Shown here in pieces: positions 1 to 7,642 of a stretch of DNA of 10,350 nt; the stretch's first letter is position 1; every line of letters begins with the position of its first letter. The position numbers and the translations under genes are program-made. The stretch is from contig CAMGMW010000030.1 in NCBI GenBank assembly GCA_946059285.1, forward strand, positions 1-10,350. Direction: 5' to 3'. Source of the DNA: an uncultured Clostridia bacterium (lineage in GTDB: Bacteria; Bacillota_A; Clostridia; Oscillospirales; Oscillospiraceae). The notes under the pieces were generated by a model. It saw nothing but the letters and a program-made list of their open reading frames with translations, ran no database searches and was not told the origin of the DNA.

Positions 1-417
1 ATTCACGATCTGATGGTACACGATTACGGTCCGGGGCAATGCTTCGCCTCTGTGCACGCTGAAATGGCGGTCTGCGAGGATCCGCTTTTGTGCCATGATA
101 TCATCGACGATATCGAGCGCGATGTATTTCGGGATCTGCACGTGCATCTGGTGATACACTACGACCCCATCGAGACGGACAATGAGGAGCTGAACCATAT
201 GCGGGCGCTGGTGGAGCAGGAAATCTGCGCAATCGACCCGGCGCTGAAGCTGCATGACTTCCGCATGGTACGCGGACCGGGGCATACCAATCTGATTTTC
301 GATCTTGTCGTTCCGTTCTCCATGACAGGACAGACCGCGGAGCTGAAGCAGCGCATCGATGAACGGGTGCAGTTTGAAGATTCAAAGTATTACACCGTGA
401 TTACATTTGAAACATAG
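1..417 (+). CDS. Cation diffusion facilitator transporter, C-terminal part (partial)
   Basis: This is the last 138 codons of a gene that enters from the left edge; the frame is open from base 1, so the first ATG at 13 is internal. The stretch VHDYGPGQCFASVHAEM, followed by a SHDIIDDIE-like segment (here CHDIIDDIERD) and the HLVIHYDP block, is typical of the cytoplasmic dimerisation domain of CDF (FieF/MamM-like) metal exporters. In that family this domain follows six membrane helices, sits in the cytoplasm and binds divalent metal such as Zn, Fe or Mn. The helices and the metal site within the membrane are outside the window, so the substrate cannot be judged. The stop is TAG at 415-417. No convincing terminator follows before the secA promoter. 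The family call is strong; the specific metal is unknown. Confidence 0.88.
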   Translation: MHDLMVHDYGPGQCFASVHAEMAVCEDPLLCHDIIDDIERDVFRDLHVHLVIHYDPIETDNEELNHMRALVEQEICAIDPALKLHDFRMVRGPGHTNLIFDLVVPFSMTGQTAELKQRIDERVQFEDSKYYTVITFET

Positions 418-466
418 GAAATCACCGCTGTTTTGTGAATTTTCTGTTTCGGAATCGGCTTCGCGC

Positions 467-495
467 TTTTCTTATCGGTACCAATGTGCTATAAT
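467..495 (+). promoter_or_regulatory. Extended -10 promoter for secA
   Basis: A perfect extended -10 box, TGCTATAAT, lies at 487-495. The hexamer at the matching -35 distance (TTTTCT, 467-472, 17-bp spacer) is poor, which is usual for extended -10 promoters. Transcription would start near 502, giving a leader of about 38 nt before secA. It is the only good sigma-A site in the 122-bp gap after the CDF gene. Confidence 0.65.
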
Positions 496-539
496 GCTAC
501 TACAATCAGGAAAAAATGTGACGGAAAGGTCAACAACTT

Positions 540-3275
540 ATGGGAATCATCAATAAATTATTCGGAACGCGCTCGGAGCGGGAAGTCAAAAAGCTGCTGC
601 CCACGGTGGATCGCATCGAAGCTCTCGGCATTGAAATCGCAAAACTCTCAGACGAGGAACTGAGGGAAAAAACAGCGGAATTCAAGCGCCGCTACCAAAA
701 CGGGGAGACGCTGGATGATCTGCTGCCGGAGGCATTTGCTGTCTGCCGCGAGGCGGCGGACCGCGTTCTTGGCATGCGTCCGTACCGCGTCCAGCTCATC
801 GGTGGTATCGTGCTGCATCAGGGCAGAATCGCGGAAATGAAAACTGGCGAAGGCAAGACACTGGTCGCCATTTTGCCCGCGTACCTGAATGCACTGGCGG
901 GCCAGGGCGTGCATATTGTGACGGTCAACGACTACCTTGCCAAGCGTGACTCGGAATGGATGGGAAAGGTGTACCGTTTCTTAGGGCTCACCGTAGGTCT
1001 GATCATTCACGATCTGAAATCTGATGAGCGCCGGGAGGCATACCGCGCCGACATCACCTACTGCACCAACAATGAGCTGGGCTTTGACTATCTGCGGGAC
1101 AACATGGCGCTTTATAAAAAGGACATGGTGCAGCGGGGGCATTATTTTGCCATCGTGGACGAGGTGGACTCCATCCTGATCGACGAAGCCCGCACGCCGT
1201 TGATCATCTCCGGAAAAGGCGAGGAATCCACAAAGCTGTATGAAATGGCGGATTTCTTTGTTTCCGGGCTGCGGAAAAAGGTATTCGCCACCACGGATGA
1301 AAAAGAAGAACAGGATAATCTGGACTGCGATTACTACGTCGATGAAAAGGCGCGCACCGCGTCTCTGACCGCCAGCGGCATTGCCAAGGCGGAGAAATAT
1401 TTCGGCGTGGAAAACCTTGCCGATGTGGAAAACACGACGCTGTCTCACCATATCAATCAGGCGATGCGCGCCCGCGGTATCATGAAACGGGACATCGATT
1501 ATGTGGTCAAGGACGGACAGGTCATTATTGTGGATGAGTTTACCGGGCGACTGATGTACGGTCGCCGCTATAACGAGGGCCTGCATCAGGCGATCGAAGC
1601 GAAAGAAGGCGTGAGCGTTGCCGGTGAGAACAGGACGCTGGCCACCATCACATTCCAGAACTTCTTCCGTCTGTACACCAAGCTCTCCGGCATGACCGGC
1701 ACGGCGCTCACCGAGGAAGAAGAGTTTTCCGCGATCTATCGGCTGGATATTGTGGAGATCCCCACGAATAAGCCGGTGATTCGTATTGACAACAACGATG
1801 TGGTGTACAAAACGGCAGCGGGAAAGTACCGCGCCGTGATCGAGCAGATCAAGCAGTGCCATGCCAAGGGTCAGCCGGTTCTGGTCGGCACGATTTCCAT
1901 CGAAAAATCGGAGCTGCTCTCCAAGCTTCTGAAGCGCGAGGGCGTTCGGCACACAGTGCTGAATGCAAAACACCATGAGAAAGAAGCGGAGATTGTCGCG
2001 CAGGCAGGCAAGTTCGGCGCCGTGACCATCTCCACCAATATGGCAGGCCGCGGCACGGACATTATGCTGGGCGGCAATCCGGAGTATATGGCGCTGGCAG
2101 ATCTCCGGAAGAGAGAGATACCGGACGAGTTGCTCGCAGAGGCGAATTCCTTCGCTGAAACAGAGGATCCGGAGATCATTGCCGTGCGGACGGCGTTCAA
2201 GGAAGCATATGCCTGCCATAAGGCGGAGACGGCGGCAGAAGCAAAGCGCGTGCGCGAAGCGGGCGGCTTATATATCATCGGCACGGAACGTCACGAGTCC
2301 CGACGGATTGACAATCAGCTCCGCGGGCGTTCCGGTCGTCAGGGAGACCCCGGCGAGACAAAGTTCTTCCTCTCTCTTGAAGATGATATCATGCGTCTGT
2401 TCGGCTCCGAGCGGGTCATGAATATCATGAACAGCCTCGGCATCGACGAGGATACCCCCATCGATGCGAAAATGCTGTCCAACGCCATTGAAAACGCACA
2501 GAAAACCGTGGAAAGCCGCAACTTCCAGGCGCGTAAAAACGTGCTGGAGTACGACGACGTGATGAACACGCAGCGCAGCGTCATCTATGAGCAGCGGCAA
2601 AAGGTGCTCAACGGCGAAGACCTCTCTCCCACCATTGAGGGTATGATACAGTATGTCATTGACTCCGAGGTGGAAAGCGCCTACGGTGCATCGGAGCATG
2701 CGGAAAGCGCGGAACAGCTTGCACCGCTCTGCGCTAAATTCGACGGTGTGTATTTTGCCAAAAACTCCTTTGTACCGGACGTCGCCATGAGCAAATCCGA
2801 GGCAAAGGAACGGCTGGGCAAGCTCCTGCATGATATGTATGCACAGCGGGAGCGGGAGTTCGGCGCAGAACAGATGCGGGAGATCGAGCGCATCATTCTT
2901 CTGCGTGTCGTGGACGAATACTGGATGGACAACATCGACGCAATGGACGACCTGAAGCAGGGCATCCGGCTGCGGGCGTACGGCCAGACCGATCCGGTCG
3001 TTGCTTATAAACGCGAGGGCTTTGCCATGTTTGACGGCATGATCAATGCCATCCGCGAGGAAACCGTGCGGCGTCTGTTCCTCTTCCGCCTGCGGAAGAA
3101 CGAAGAAGTCCGCCGCAAGCAGGTCGCAACCATCACCGCCACCGGCGGCAGTCAGGATAAAACGGTGAAAAAGCAGCCGGTCAAGAAAATCAAAATCGGT
3201 GCGAACGACCCGTGCCCCTGCGGCAGCGGCAAGAAATATAAGCATTGCTGCCGGGACAAGGACGAGGCAAAGTAA
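540..3275 (+). CDS. secA: Preprotein translocase ATPase SecA
   Basis: SecA is the ATPase motor that pushes unfolded preproteins through the SecYEG channel at the inner face of the membrane. The 911-residue product is full length and shows the family landmarks in order: the [10 protein letters not shown] amino end; Walker A MKTGEGKT at about 100-107; the [15 protein letters not shown]alker B region from about 207; the motif MAGRGTDI at about 501; the [13 protein letters not shown] helicase motif at about 592; and a C-terminal zinc-binding motif [13 protein letters not shown] at 892-904, which in known SecAs contacts SecB and lipid. The ATG at 540 is preceded by GGAAAGG at 522-528 and matches the usual start of the family. 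Its TAA stop overlaps the ATG of pgeF, so the two genes are probably co-transcribed and translationally coupled. It is a single canonical secA with no sign of a SecA2 accessory form. Confidence 0.98.
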   Translation: MGIINKLFGTRSEREVKKLLPTVDRIEALGIEIAKLSDEELREKTAEFKRRYQNGETLDDLLPEAFAVCREAADRVLGMRPYRVQLIGGIVLHQGRIAEMKTGEGKTLVAILPAYLNALAGQGVHIVTVNDYLAKRDSEWMGKVYRFLGLTVGLIIHDLKSDERREAYRADITYCTNNELGFDYLRDNMALYKKDMVQRGHYFAIVDEVDSILIDEARTPLIISGKGEESTKLYEMADFFVSGLRKKVFATTDEKEEQDNLDCDYYVDEKARTASLTASGIAKAEKYFGVENLADVENTTLSHHINQAMRARGIMKRDIDYVVKDGQVIIVDEFTGRLMYGRRYNEGLHQAIEAKEGVSVAGENRTLATITFQNFFRLYTKLSGMTGTALTEEEEFSAIYRLDIVEIPTNKPVIRIDNNDVVYKTAAGKYRAVIEQIKQCHAKGQPVLVGTISIEKSELLSKLLKREGVRHTVLNAKHHEKEAEIVAQAGKFGAVTISTNMAGRGTDIMLGGNPEYMALADLRKREIPDELLAEANSFAETEDPEIIAVRTAFKEAYACHKAETAAEAKRVREAGGLYIIGTERHESRRIDNQLRGRSGRQGDPGETKFFLSLEDDIMRLFGSERVMNIMNSLGIDEDTPIDAKMLSNAIENAQKTVESRNFQARKNVLEYDDVMNTQRSVIYEQRQKVLNGEDLSPTIEGMIQYVIDSEVESAYGASEHAESAEQLAPLCAKFDGVYFAKNSFVPDVAMSKSEAKERLGKLLHDMYAQREREFGAEQMREIERIILLRVVDEYWMDNIDAMDDLKQGIRLRAYGQTDPVVAYKREGFAMFDGMINAIREETVRRLFLFRLRKNEEVRRKQVATITATGGSQDKTVKKQPVKKIKIGANDPCPCGSGKKYKHCCRDKDEAK

Positions 3276-4072
3276 TGGGATTTTATGTAAACCGAGAGTG
3301 GGGACCGGAATACCTCACCTCCAATCTGCTGGCGCAAACGCCCCACTGCTTTTCTACCCGCTTCGGCGGCGTGAGCGATGGTGCGCTTTCCAGTCTGAAT
3401 CTGGGGGTGCACCGCGGTGATCGCTTCCGCAACGTCTGGGAAAACTACCGCCGGCTCGGCGAGGCCGTGGGCTTCTCACCGAAGCATACCGTTTTTACGA
3501 AGCAGGTGCATTCCGATATCGTTCGACGTGTCGGTTGTGCGGAGCGGGGGCAAGGGCTGATCCTCCCGGTACCGGAGGACTGCGACGGACTGATCACCGA
3601 CGAGCCTGAAGTAGCGTTGACCGTTTTTTCCGCAGACTGTACGCCCATTTTGCTGTTCGATCCGGTGCGGAACGCCATCGACGCCGTCCATGCCGGTTGG
3701 CGTGGGACCGCGGCTGGGATTGTGCGCGTGGCGGTGGAAAAAATGCAGCGGGAATTCGGCTGCATGCCGGAGCATATCCGCGCTGCCATTGGTCCTTGTA
3801 TCTCCCAATGCTGCTTTCAAACCGACACGGACGTGCCGGACGCCATGCGCGCTGCGCTGGGCGCAGAGGCGGAGGCGTCGCTTCAACGCGACGGCGATAA
3901 ATATTATGTAAACCTAAAAACTCTGAATGCCTGCTGGCTGCGCCGTTCCGGTGTAGAGAAAATCGACATCAGCACTGACTGCACGGCTTGCCAGCCGGAG
4001 CGTTTCTGGTCGCATCGGCGGGTAGGGAACCGACGCGGCTCTCTGGCTGCGGTCATCATGCTCAAGAAATAA
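3275..4072 (+). CDS. pgeF: Peptidoglycan editing factor / laccase-domain protein PgeF (YfiH family)
   Basis: The product is 265 residues of the multicopper-oxidase-like (cupro-oxidoreductase) YfiH/YlmD fold. E. coli members of this family hydrolyse UDP-MurNAc-L-Ser, so that serine is not built into peptidoglycan in place of alanine; older annotation calls them polyphenol oxidase. The metal-site residues are visible: H79 in FTKQVHSD, C122 in FSADCTPILL and H139 in AVHAGWRGTAAG. The later blocks AIGPCIS and CTACQPERFWSHRR are also typical. I chose the ATG at 3275 because it overlaps the secA stop (TAATG) and has GAGG at 3264-3267 with 7 nt spacing; an in-frame upstream ATG at 3245 lies inside secA and lacks support. 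The coupling to secA is unusual. A role in wall-precursor quality control is inferred from the family. Confidence 0.92.
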   Translation: MGFYVNREWGPEYLTSNLLAQTPHCFSTRFGGVSDGALSSLNLGVHRGDRFRNVWENYRRLGEAVGFSPKHTVFTKQVHSDIVRRVGCAERGQGLILPVPEDCDGLITDEPEVALTVFSADCTPILLFDPVRNAIDAVHAGWRGTAAGIVRVAVEKMQREFGCMPEHIRAAIGPCISQCCFQTDTDVPDAMRAALGAEAEASLQRDGDKYYVNLKTLNACWLRRSGVEKIDISTDCTACQPERFWSHRRVGNRRGSLAAVIMLKK

Positions 4073-4082
4073 TACTAACCTG

Positions 4083-4108
4083 CAATGAAAAGAATACACT
4101 TTTCATTG
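4083..4108. repeat. 10-bp inverted repeat between pgeF and the lipoprotein gene
   Basis: CAATGAAAAG (4083-4092) and CTTTTCATTG (4099-4108) are perfect complements around a 6-nt loop. The stem is AT-rich and no T-run follows on either side, so it is a weak candidate terminator. It could be an operator or an mRNA-processing hairpin that separates expression of the lipoprotein from secA-pgeF. It ends 25 bases before the GTG start. Confidence 0.5.
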
Positions 4109-4133
4109 GACATCGGTATAAAGGAGAGTTCAT

Positions 4134-5747
4134 GTGAAAAAACTGTTCGCGCTCTTTCTTGCGCTGATATTGCTGTGCGGCTGCAGCACACAGTCGCAGG
4201 AGCCGACCTCCTCCACGACTGCATCCGAGCCATTGGGGGAAACTACACCGGGGGAAAGCGTAAAGCCCGCCCGGTTCGGCATGTCTTATCTGCCGGAAAG
4301 CGGTCTGAATCCTTATACCTGTGACGCCACCATTAACCGTGCAACCTTTTCCCTCCTGTATGAAAGCCTTTTTGTGGTTTCCAATCAGTTCCGCTCGGAG
4401 CCGTTGCTTTGCGACAGCTTCACGGTCTCGGAGGACGGAAAAACCTACCGTTTCACCCTTTTGTCCGACGTTTGCTTTTCCGATGGCACTGCGCTGACAG
4501 GCGCAGATGTGGCGGCATCGCTGCGTGCCGCAGCAGACAGTGATTTTTACGCCGGCAGATTAGAGCACATGTCTTCCGTTTCCGCAGAAGGGAACGTGGT
4601 CACGGTCCGATTGAATACCGCATATGAAAACTTTTCGCTGATGCTGGACGTGCCAATCCTGAAGGAAAGCACCATCGACAGCCAGACGCCCATCGGTACG
4701 GGAGCTTACGCAGTGCAGGGCGCCCAGCTCGTCCGGAACCGCTACTGGTGGCAGACGCAGGCGCTGGCCGTAAATCTGGAAACGATCAGTCTCAGTACTG
4801 CCGCTACGCAAAGTGAGCTCCGGGATGATTTTGAATTCGGCGGTACAGACATCATCTACTGCGATCCGAATTCTCCGGCGGCGATCCATTACCGCTGTGA
4901 CTATGAGGTATGGGAAGTGCCGACAACGGTGCTGCACTACATCGGTTTCAATCTTTCAAAGGGTATTTTTACCAATGCGACGCTCCGTACTGCTGTGACC
5001 TACGCAGTGGATCGCGAGGGGCTGGTCGCTTCCGTATACGGAGGCTTTGCGGTCCCAACGGTATTTCCCTGCTCCCCGAATTCCGATCTGTATGACACAC
5101 AGCTTGCCTCCTCTTATGTCTATGATGCGCCGCATTTCCGCTCCGCCGTCCACAACTCCGGCGTTGTCACCTCGGAAGCCACGGCAGGTGTGTTCCTTGT
5201 CTGTTCGGATGACCCGGTGCGCGTTAAGGCAGCAGAGCAGATCGCAGAGGAGATGAAGTCCTGCGGACTATATTTAACGGTCAAGGCGCTGAGCTGGAAG
5301 GAGTACCGCACAGCCCTGCGCCAGGGCGCTTACGATCTGTATTTCGGTGAGGTCCGGCTGACGGCGAATTTTGATCTTTCCGAGTTTTTCGCCTCCAACG
5401 GGAACCTGAACTACGGCTCCATTGCAGATGCATCGCTGTCCACGCTCTGTCTTGCGGCGTTGGAGAATTCCGGCAGCTACGCAGAGCTTTGCAAACAGCT
5501 TTTGGACAACGCGCCGATCTGTCCCGTGGTATTCAAAAGCTATGCCATCTATGTGACACGCGGCGCAATCTCCTCGGTGACTCCGGCGCTGGATTGCGTG
5601 TTCCATAATTCCGCAACCGCCCGGACGCTGGCAGATGCGGACAAGACCTATGCGGAAACAGAGCCCACCTCCGAGTCATCAGAGCCGACGGAACCGTCCG
5701 CGCCAGCGGAGCCGTCAACGGCAGTGGAGCCACCAGCGGAACGCTGA
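4134..5747 (+). CDS. Family 5 extracellular solute-binding lipoprotein (oligopeptide/dipeptide type)
   Basis: The product is 537 residues. It starts with a lipoprotein signal: KK, a hydrophobic run, then LLCGC, with C17 the predicted lipidated cysteine. The mature part has the SBP_bac_5 layout: the ESGLNPYTCDATINRATFSL segment near the start, an LYESLF block, then SEDGKTYRFTL and FSDGTALTGADV. These are the hallmarks of DppA/OppA-like binding proteins that feed peptides, or sometimes nickel or sugars, to ABC importers on the outer face of the membrane. The last 30 or so residues are a low-complexity tail rich in Pro, Glu, Ser and Thr. The start is GTG at 4134, with AAGGAG at 4121-4126; the ATG two bases upstream runs straight into TGA. 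No permease or ATPase gene lies nearby, so this is an orphan binding protein whose ligand cannot be read from sequence. Confidence 0.87.
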   Translation: MKKLFALFLALILLCGCSTQSQEPTSSTTASEPLGETTPGESVKPARFGMSYLPESGLNPYTCDATINRATFSLLYESLFVVSNQFRSEPLLCDSFTVSEDGKTYRFTLLSDVCFSDGTALTGADVAASLRAAADSDFYAGRLEHMSSVSAEGNVVTVRLNTAYENFSLMLDVPILKESTIDSQTPIGTGAYAVQGAQLVRNRYWWQTQALAVNLETISLSTAATQSELRDDFEFGGTDIIYCDPNSPAAIHYRCDYEVWEVPTTVLHYIGFNLSKGIFTNATLRTAVTYAVDREGLVASVYGGFAVPTVFPCSPNSDLYDTQLASSYVYDAPHFRSAVHNSGVVTSEATAGVFLVCSDDPVRVKAAEQIAEEMKSCGLYLTVKALSWKEYRTALRQGAYDLYFGEVRLTANFDLSEFFASNGNLNYGSIADASLSTLCLAALENSGSYAELCKQLLDNAPICPVVFKSYAIYVTRGAISSVTPALDCVFHNSATARTLADADKTYAETEPTSESSEPTEPSAPAEPSTAVEPPAER

Positions 5748-5800
5748 CCGTTTGTGCGCCCGTTTGACCGGATGCTTAGTTTTTATTAGGTTCTGTATAA

Positions 5801-5832
5801 GACGCGCATCGTACAAACGCACGATGCGCGTC
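5801..5832. repeat. 12-bp perfect hairpin downstream of the lipoprotein gene
   Basis: GACGCGCATCGT (5801-5812) and ACGATGCGCGTC (5821-5832) are perfect complements with an 8-nt loop. The stem is GC-rich, but neither flank has a clear T-run. It may help end the lipoprotein transcript or protect its 3' end. It is the first of three hairpins in this convergent gap. Confidence 0.55.
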
Positions 5833-5870
5833 AGTCTGTCATAAAACGATCCGGTTGCGTGTAACGGAGG

Positions 5871-5911
5871 AAAGAAAAGTGCGAAAGGGAACCGTCACGG
5901 TTCCCTTTCGC
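5871..5911 (-). terminator. Rho-independent terminator of the ppa-nfo transcript
   Basis: GCGAAAGGGAACC (5881-5893) pairs with GGTTCCCTTTCGC (5899-5911) around GTCAC. Read on the minus strand, the hairpin is followed by ACTTTTCTTTCC, a T-rich tail at 5880-5869. It lies 43 bases after the nfo stop. On the plus strand the following bases (GTTCAATAACC) are a poor tail, so I assign it to the minus-strand operon. Confidence 0.7.
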
Positions 5912-5928
5912 GTTCAATAACCCGCCGC

Positions 5929-5966
5929 ACGGAGGAAGCTGCCGCTTCCTCCGTTATTTATCTGTT
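5929..5966 (+). terminator. Hairpin abutting the nfo stop; possible plus-strand terminator
   Basis: ACGGAGGAAGC (5929-5939) pairs perfectly with GCTTCCTCCGT (5944-5954) around TGCC. On the plus strand the tail is TATTTATCTGTTT, moderately T-rich, so it could stop read-through from the lipoprotein gene. Its edge touches the nfo stop codon (5954-5956), so on the minus strand it forms the immediate 3' end structure of nfo mRNA. Confidence 0.5.
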
Positions 5967-6790
5967 TCCATCGTGCGCAAAAGACGGATCTCCGCAGCGT
6001 AGCCCGCCAAATCGTTTGGCGTTTCCAGCTCGATGGGCAGCCCCTGCAGCGCCGGGTGACATACCAACGCACGGAATGCCTCCAGTCCGATCCGTCCCTC
6101 TCCCAGCCTTGCATGGCGGTCCTTGCGGCTCCCCAGCGGGTTCAGGCTGTCATTACAGTGGATTGCTTTGAGATAACGCAGTCCGACCACACGGTCAAAT
6201 TCCTCCAGGACGCCATCCAGATCATGCACAATATCATAGCCCGCGTCATGCACATGGCAGGTGTCTATGCAAACACCCATATGCTCCGGTCGCTCCACAC
6301 GTTCCAGAATCGCCTTCAGTTCCTCGAACCGTCCTCCAATTTCGCTTCCCTTTCCCGCCATGGTTTCCAGCAGTACCGTCGTCGTCTGCACCTCCTGCAA
6401 AATGGTGTTCAGCAGCGACGCGATCTGTTCAATACCGGTCTGCACACCCTGCCCCGTATGGCAGCCCGGGTGGAAATTATACATACTGTGCGGCAGAAGC
6501 TCCAGTCGTTGCAGGTCCTCCCGCATAGTTTCCAGGGCGAACTGCCGCGTGTCCGGATTGGCAGAGCAAGGATTGAGCGTATATGGGGCGTGCGCCAAAA
6601 GGTCTCCGATGCCGTGTTCATCGCAAAACGCCAAAAAGCGCCGGACATCTTCCCTGTCAATCGCTTTCGCCCTGCTCCCGCGCGGATTACGGGTGAAAAA
6701 CTGCATGGTGTCCGCCCCAATGGCAAGCGCTGTCTCTCCCATCGATAAATAACCGTCTGCCACAGACAAATGGCATCCGATCCTGTGCAC
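5954..6790 (-). CDS. nfo: Endonuclease IV (AP endonuclease family 2)
   Basis: Endonuclease IV cuts DNA 5' of abasic sites and trims blocked 3' ends in base excision repair. The protein is a TIM barrel with three zinc ions. With the GTG at 6790 as residue 1 it has 278 residues, the usual size. All nine metal ligands expected from E. coli Nfo can be placed: H67 (LLAHAPY), H107 (YNFHPGCH), E142 (LLETMAGKG), D176 and H179 (CIDTCHVHDAG), H211 (KAIHCNDS), D224 and H226 (RKDRHARLGEG) and E256 (IELETPND). The start is not ATG. GTG 6790 gives MHRIGCHLS, which fits the family amino end and has AGGTGG 9 nt upstream; TTG at 6799 is the alternative. The open frame continues upstream through the ppa gene, which is not coding for Nfo. 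It follows ppa by 58 nt and is probably co-transcribed with it. Confidence 0.93.
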   Translation of the reverse strand: MHRIGCHLSVADGYLSMGETALAIGADTMQFFTRNPRGSRAKAIDREDVRRFLAFCDEHGIGDLLAHAPYTLNPCSANPDTRQFALETMREDLQRLELLPHSMYNFHPGCHTGQGVQTGIEQIASLLNTILQEVQTTTVLLETMAGKGSEIGGRFEELKAILERVERPEHMGVCIDTCHVHDAGYDIVHDLDGVLEEFDRVVGLRYLKAIHCNDSLNPLGSRKDRHARLGEGRIGLEAFRALVCHPALQGLPIELETPNDLAGYAAEIRLLRTMETDK

Positions 6791-6848
6791 AAGCTCCAAC
6801 CACCTTTCCTCTTTTGCAAAGACCTGCGTGCGGATTGGCAGGTGCACG

Positions 6849-7328
6849 CTATGCCCGATAGCGCGCCAACGCAGCATCCAACCGCGTCTCTGCCTCGGCC
6901 GCGTCAAAGAATCCCAAAACCTTTGTTTCCTTTTCCTGCAGCGTCTTGTAGGTGGAAAAAAAGTTTTCAAGCTCCTTTAAATAATGCGGTGCGAGATCCT
7001 CCAGTCGGTGAACATGGTCATAGCGTGGATCGCCGATATTCACCGCAACGATTTTCGTGTCCTCCTCCCCGCTGTCGATCATATCCATGCCGCCGATGAT
7101 CCGGCAGTCGATATAGCAGCCGGGAAAGGTCGGCGCGGAGGTAAACACCAGGATATCCAGCGGATCTCCGTCCAGGCTGAGGGTATGCTCAATAAAGCCG
7201 TATTCCACCGGATAGAACGACGCAGAATACAGCACGCGGTCCAGCTTGATTTTTCCGGTTTTTTCATCAACCTCGTATTTGTTTTGGCTCCCCATCGGAA
7301 TCTCGATTCTTGCCTCAACGACCCTCAT
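6849..7328 (-). CDS. ppa: Inorganic pyrophosphatase, family I
   Basis: This soluble enzyme hydrolyses pyrophosphate to two phosphates, which pulls biosynthetic reactions forward. The product is 159 residues, a little shorter than E. coli Ppa (175). It shows KYEVDEKTG near the amino end, the SFYPVEYGFI block, the signature DGDPLDILV with D53, D55 and D58, and the pair D85 and D90 plus K92 in DSGEEDTK. These match the magnesium- and phosphate-binding residues of the family. I chose ATG 7328 because GGAGGAG lies 6 to 7 bases upstream and the protein then starts with MRVVEARIEIP; an earlier in-frame ATG at 7379 would add a Gly-rich stretch inside the repeat region. It is the first gene of the minus-strand ppa-nfo unit and is read from a promoter at 7493-7465, with a strongly structured leader. 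Confidence 0.95.
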   Translation of the reverse strand: MRVVEARIEIPMGSQNKYEVDEKTGKIKLDRVLYSASFYPVEYGFIEHTLSLDGDPLDILVFTSAPTFPGCYIDCRIIGGMDMIDSGEEDTKIVAVNIGDPRYDHVHRLEDLAPHYLKELENFFSTYKTLQEKETKVLGFFDAAEAETRLDAALARYRA

Positions 7329-7354
7329 GAAATCTCCTCCGCCTCCTGTTTTTT

Positions 7355-7471
7355 CTATTATAATGCCTGAATTTCGCAAGAACAGCTCATTTTGGCTGTT
7401 CTTGCGAAATTGCGCGGCTCTTGCCGCGCGAATAAACCGTTTTACGGTTTATTCAGCAGACATTATTATAG
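7355..7471. repeat. 117-bp cloverleaf-like inverted-repeat element in the ppa leader
   Basis: The outer arms CTATTATAATGCCTG (7355-7369) and CAGACATTATTATAG (7457-7471) are inverted copies matching at 13 of 15 positions. Between them lie three perfect hairpins that touch one another: a 17-bp stem (7370-7386 with 7395-7411, 8-nt loop), a 7-bp all-GC stem (7412-7418 with 7423-7429) and an 11-bp stem (7430-7440 with 7444-7454, TTT loop). Only two bases (7455-7456) are left unpaired at the junction. Read as minus-strand RNA, one outer mismatch becomes a G-U pair. The layout resembles a MITE-like or multi-stem repeat element, or a structured RNA leader. I do not recognise it as a named family. Confidence 0.8.
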
Positions 7472-7493
7472 CAGGTTTTCTTCCTTTCCGCAA
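7465..7493 (-). promoter_or_regulatory. Sigma-A promoter for ppa-nfo
   Basis: On the minus strand TTGCGG (7493-7488) is followed by a 17-bp spacer and TATAAT (7470-7465), with an upstream TG that gives the extended form TGCTATAAT. The start would fall near 7458, so the mRNA begins almost exactly at the first of the three abutting hairpins and has a leader of about 130 nt. The -10 box lies inside the outer right arm of the repeat element. A second minus-strand TATAAT at 7362-7357, in the left arm, has no usable -35. Confidence 0.75.
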
Positions 7494-7540
7494 GCCGCGT
7501 TCATTTGTGTGCACTTCCGCAAAATTCCGCCCGCTTCTCG

Positions 7541-7569
7541 TTGACATTCCGCCGGTCTTTTTGTATAAT
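7541..7569 (+). promoter_or_regulatory. Consensus sigma-A promoter for the scaffold-GGGtGRT operon
   Basis: TTGACA (7541-7546), a 17-bp spacer and TATAAT (7564-7569) form an exact consensus promoter. Transcription should start near 7576, giving a leader of about 114 nt before the ATG at 7690. The match predicts strong constitutive initiation, so any control probably acts in the leader. The promoter is back to back with the ppa promoter; the two -35 boxes are 47 bp apart. Confidence 0.88.
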
Positions 7570-7577
7570 ACACTTAG

Positions 7578-7606
7578 AATTCGTCAAAATCGGCATTTTG
7601 CGAATT
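7578..7606 (+). promoter_or_regulatory. 5'-terminal hairpin of the scaffold-GGGtGRT mRNA
   Basis: AATTCG-T-CAAAAT (7578-7590) pairs with ATTTTGCGAATT (7595-7606): 12 base pairs, one bulged T (7584) and a CGGC loop. It begins about two bases after the predicted transcription start. Such 5'-end stems often stabilise mRNA. It directly abuts the next hairpin. Confidence 0.6.
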
Positions 7607-7642
7607 ACCTGTTGCAAGACGGGAATCAACGGTTATTTTTTT
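7607..7642 (+). terminator. Candidate leader attenuator
   Basis: ACC-T-GTTG (7607-7614) can pair with CAACGGT (7627-7633): seven pairs with one bulge and a 12-nt loop. TA and seven Ts (7636-7642) follow at once. This is the shape of a weak intrinsic terminator inside the leader. The 5' arm could instead pair with TTGCAAT (7685-7691), which overlaps the start codon, offering a simple switch. The stem is short, so this is tentative. A further hairpin (7643-7650 with 7654-7660, one bulge) lies between it and the ribosome binding site AAAGGAA (7675-7681). Confidence 0.35.

Noticed and set aside
418..445. Weak hairpin after the CDF gene (GAAATCAC with GTGAATTTTC)
   Set aside because: It is a short stem with a two-base bulge and no clean T-run; not enough to call a terminator.
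981..3245. Long minus-strand open frames inside secA
   Set aside because: They are antisense shadows of a clearly conserved gene; no starts with ribosome sites and no family motifs.
5749..5819. CGTTTGTGCG (5749-5758) can pair with CGTACAAACG (5810-5819), competing with the 5801-5832 hairpin
   Set aside because: Ten pairs with one G-T over a 51-base loop is within what chance gives, and there is no sign of a switch.
7357..7364. TATAAT boxes on both strands at 7357-7364, as extra promoters
   Set aside because: Neither strand has a -35 at the right distance; the match is explained by the symmetry of the repeat element.
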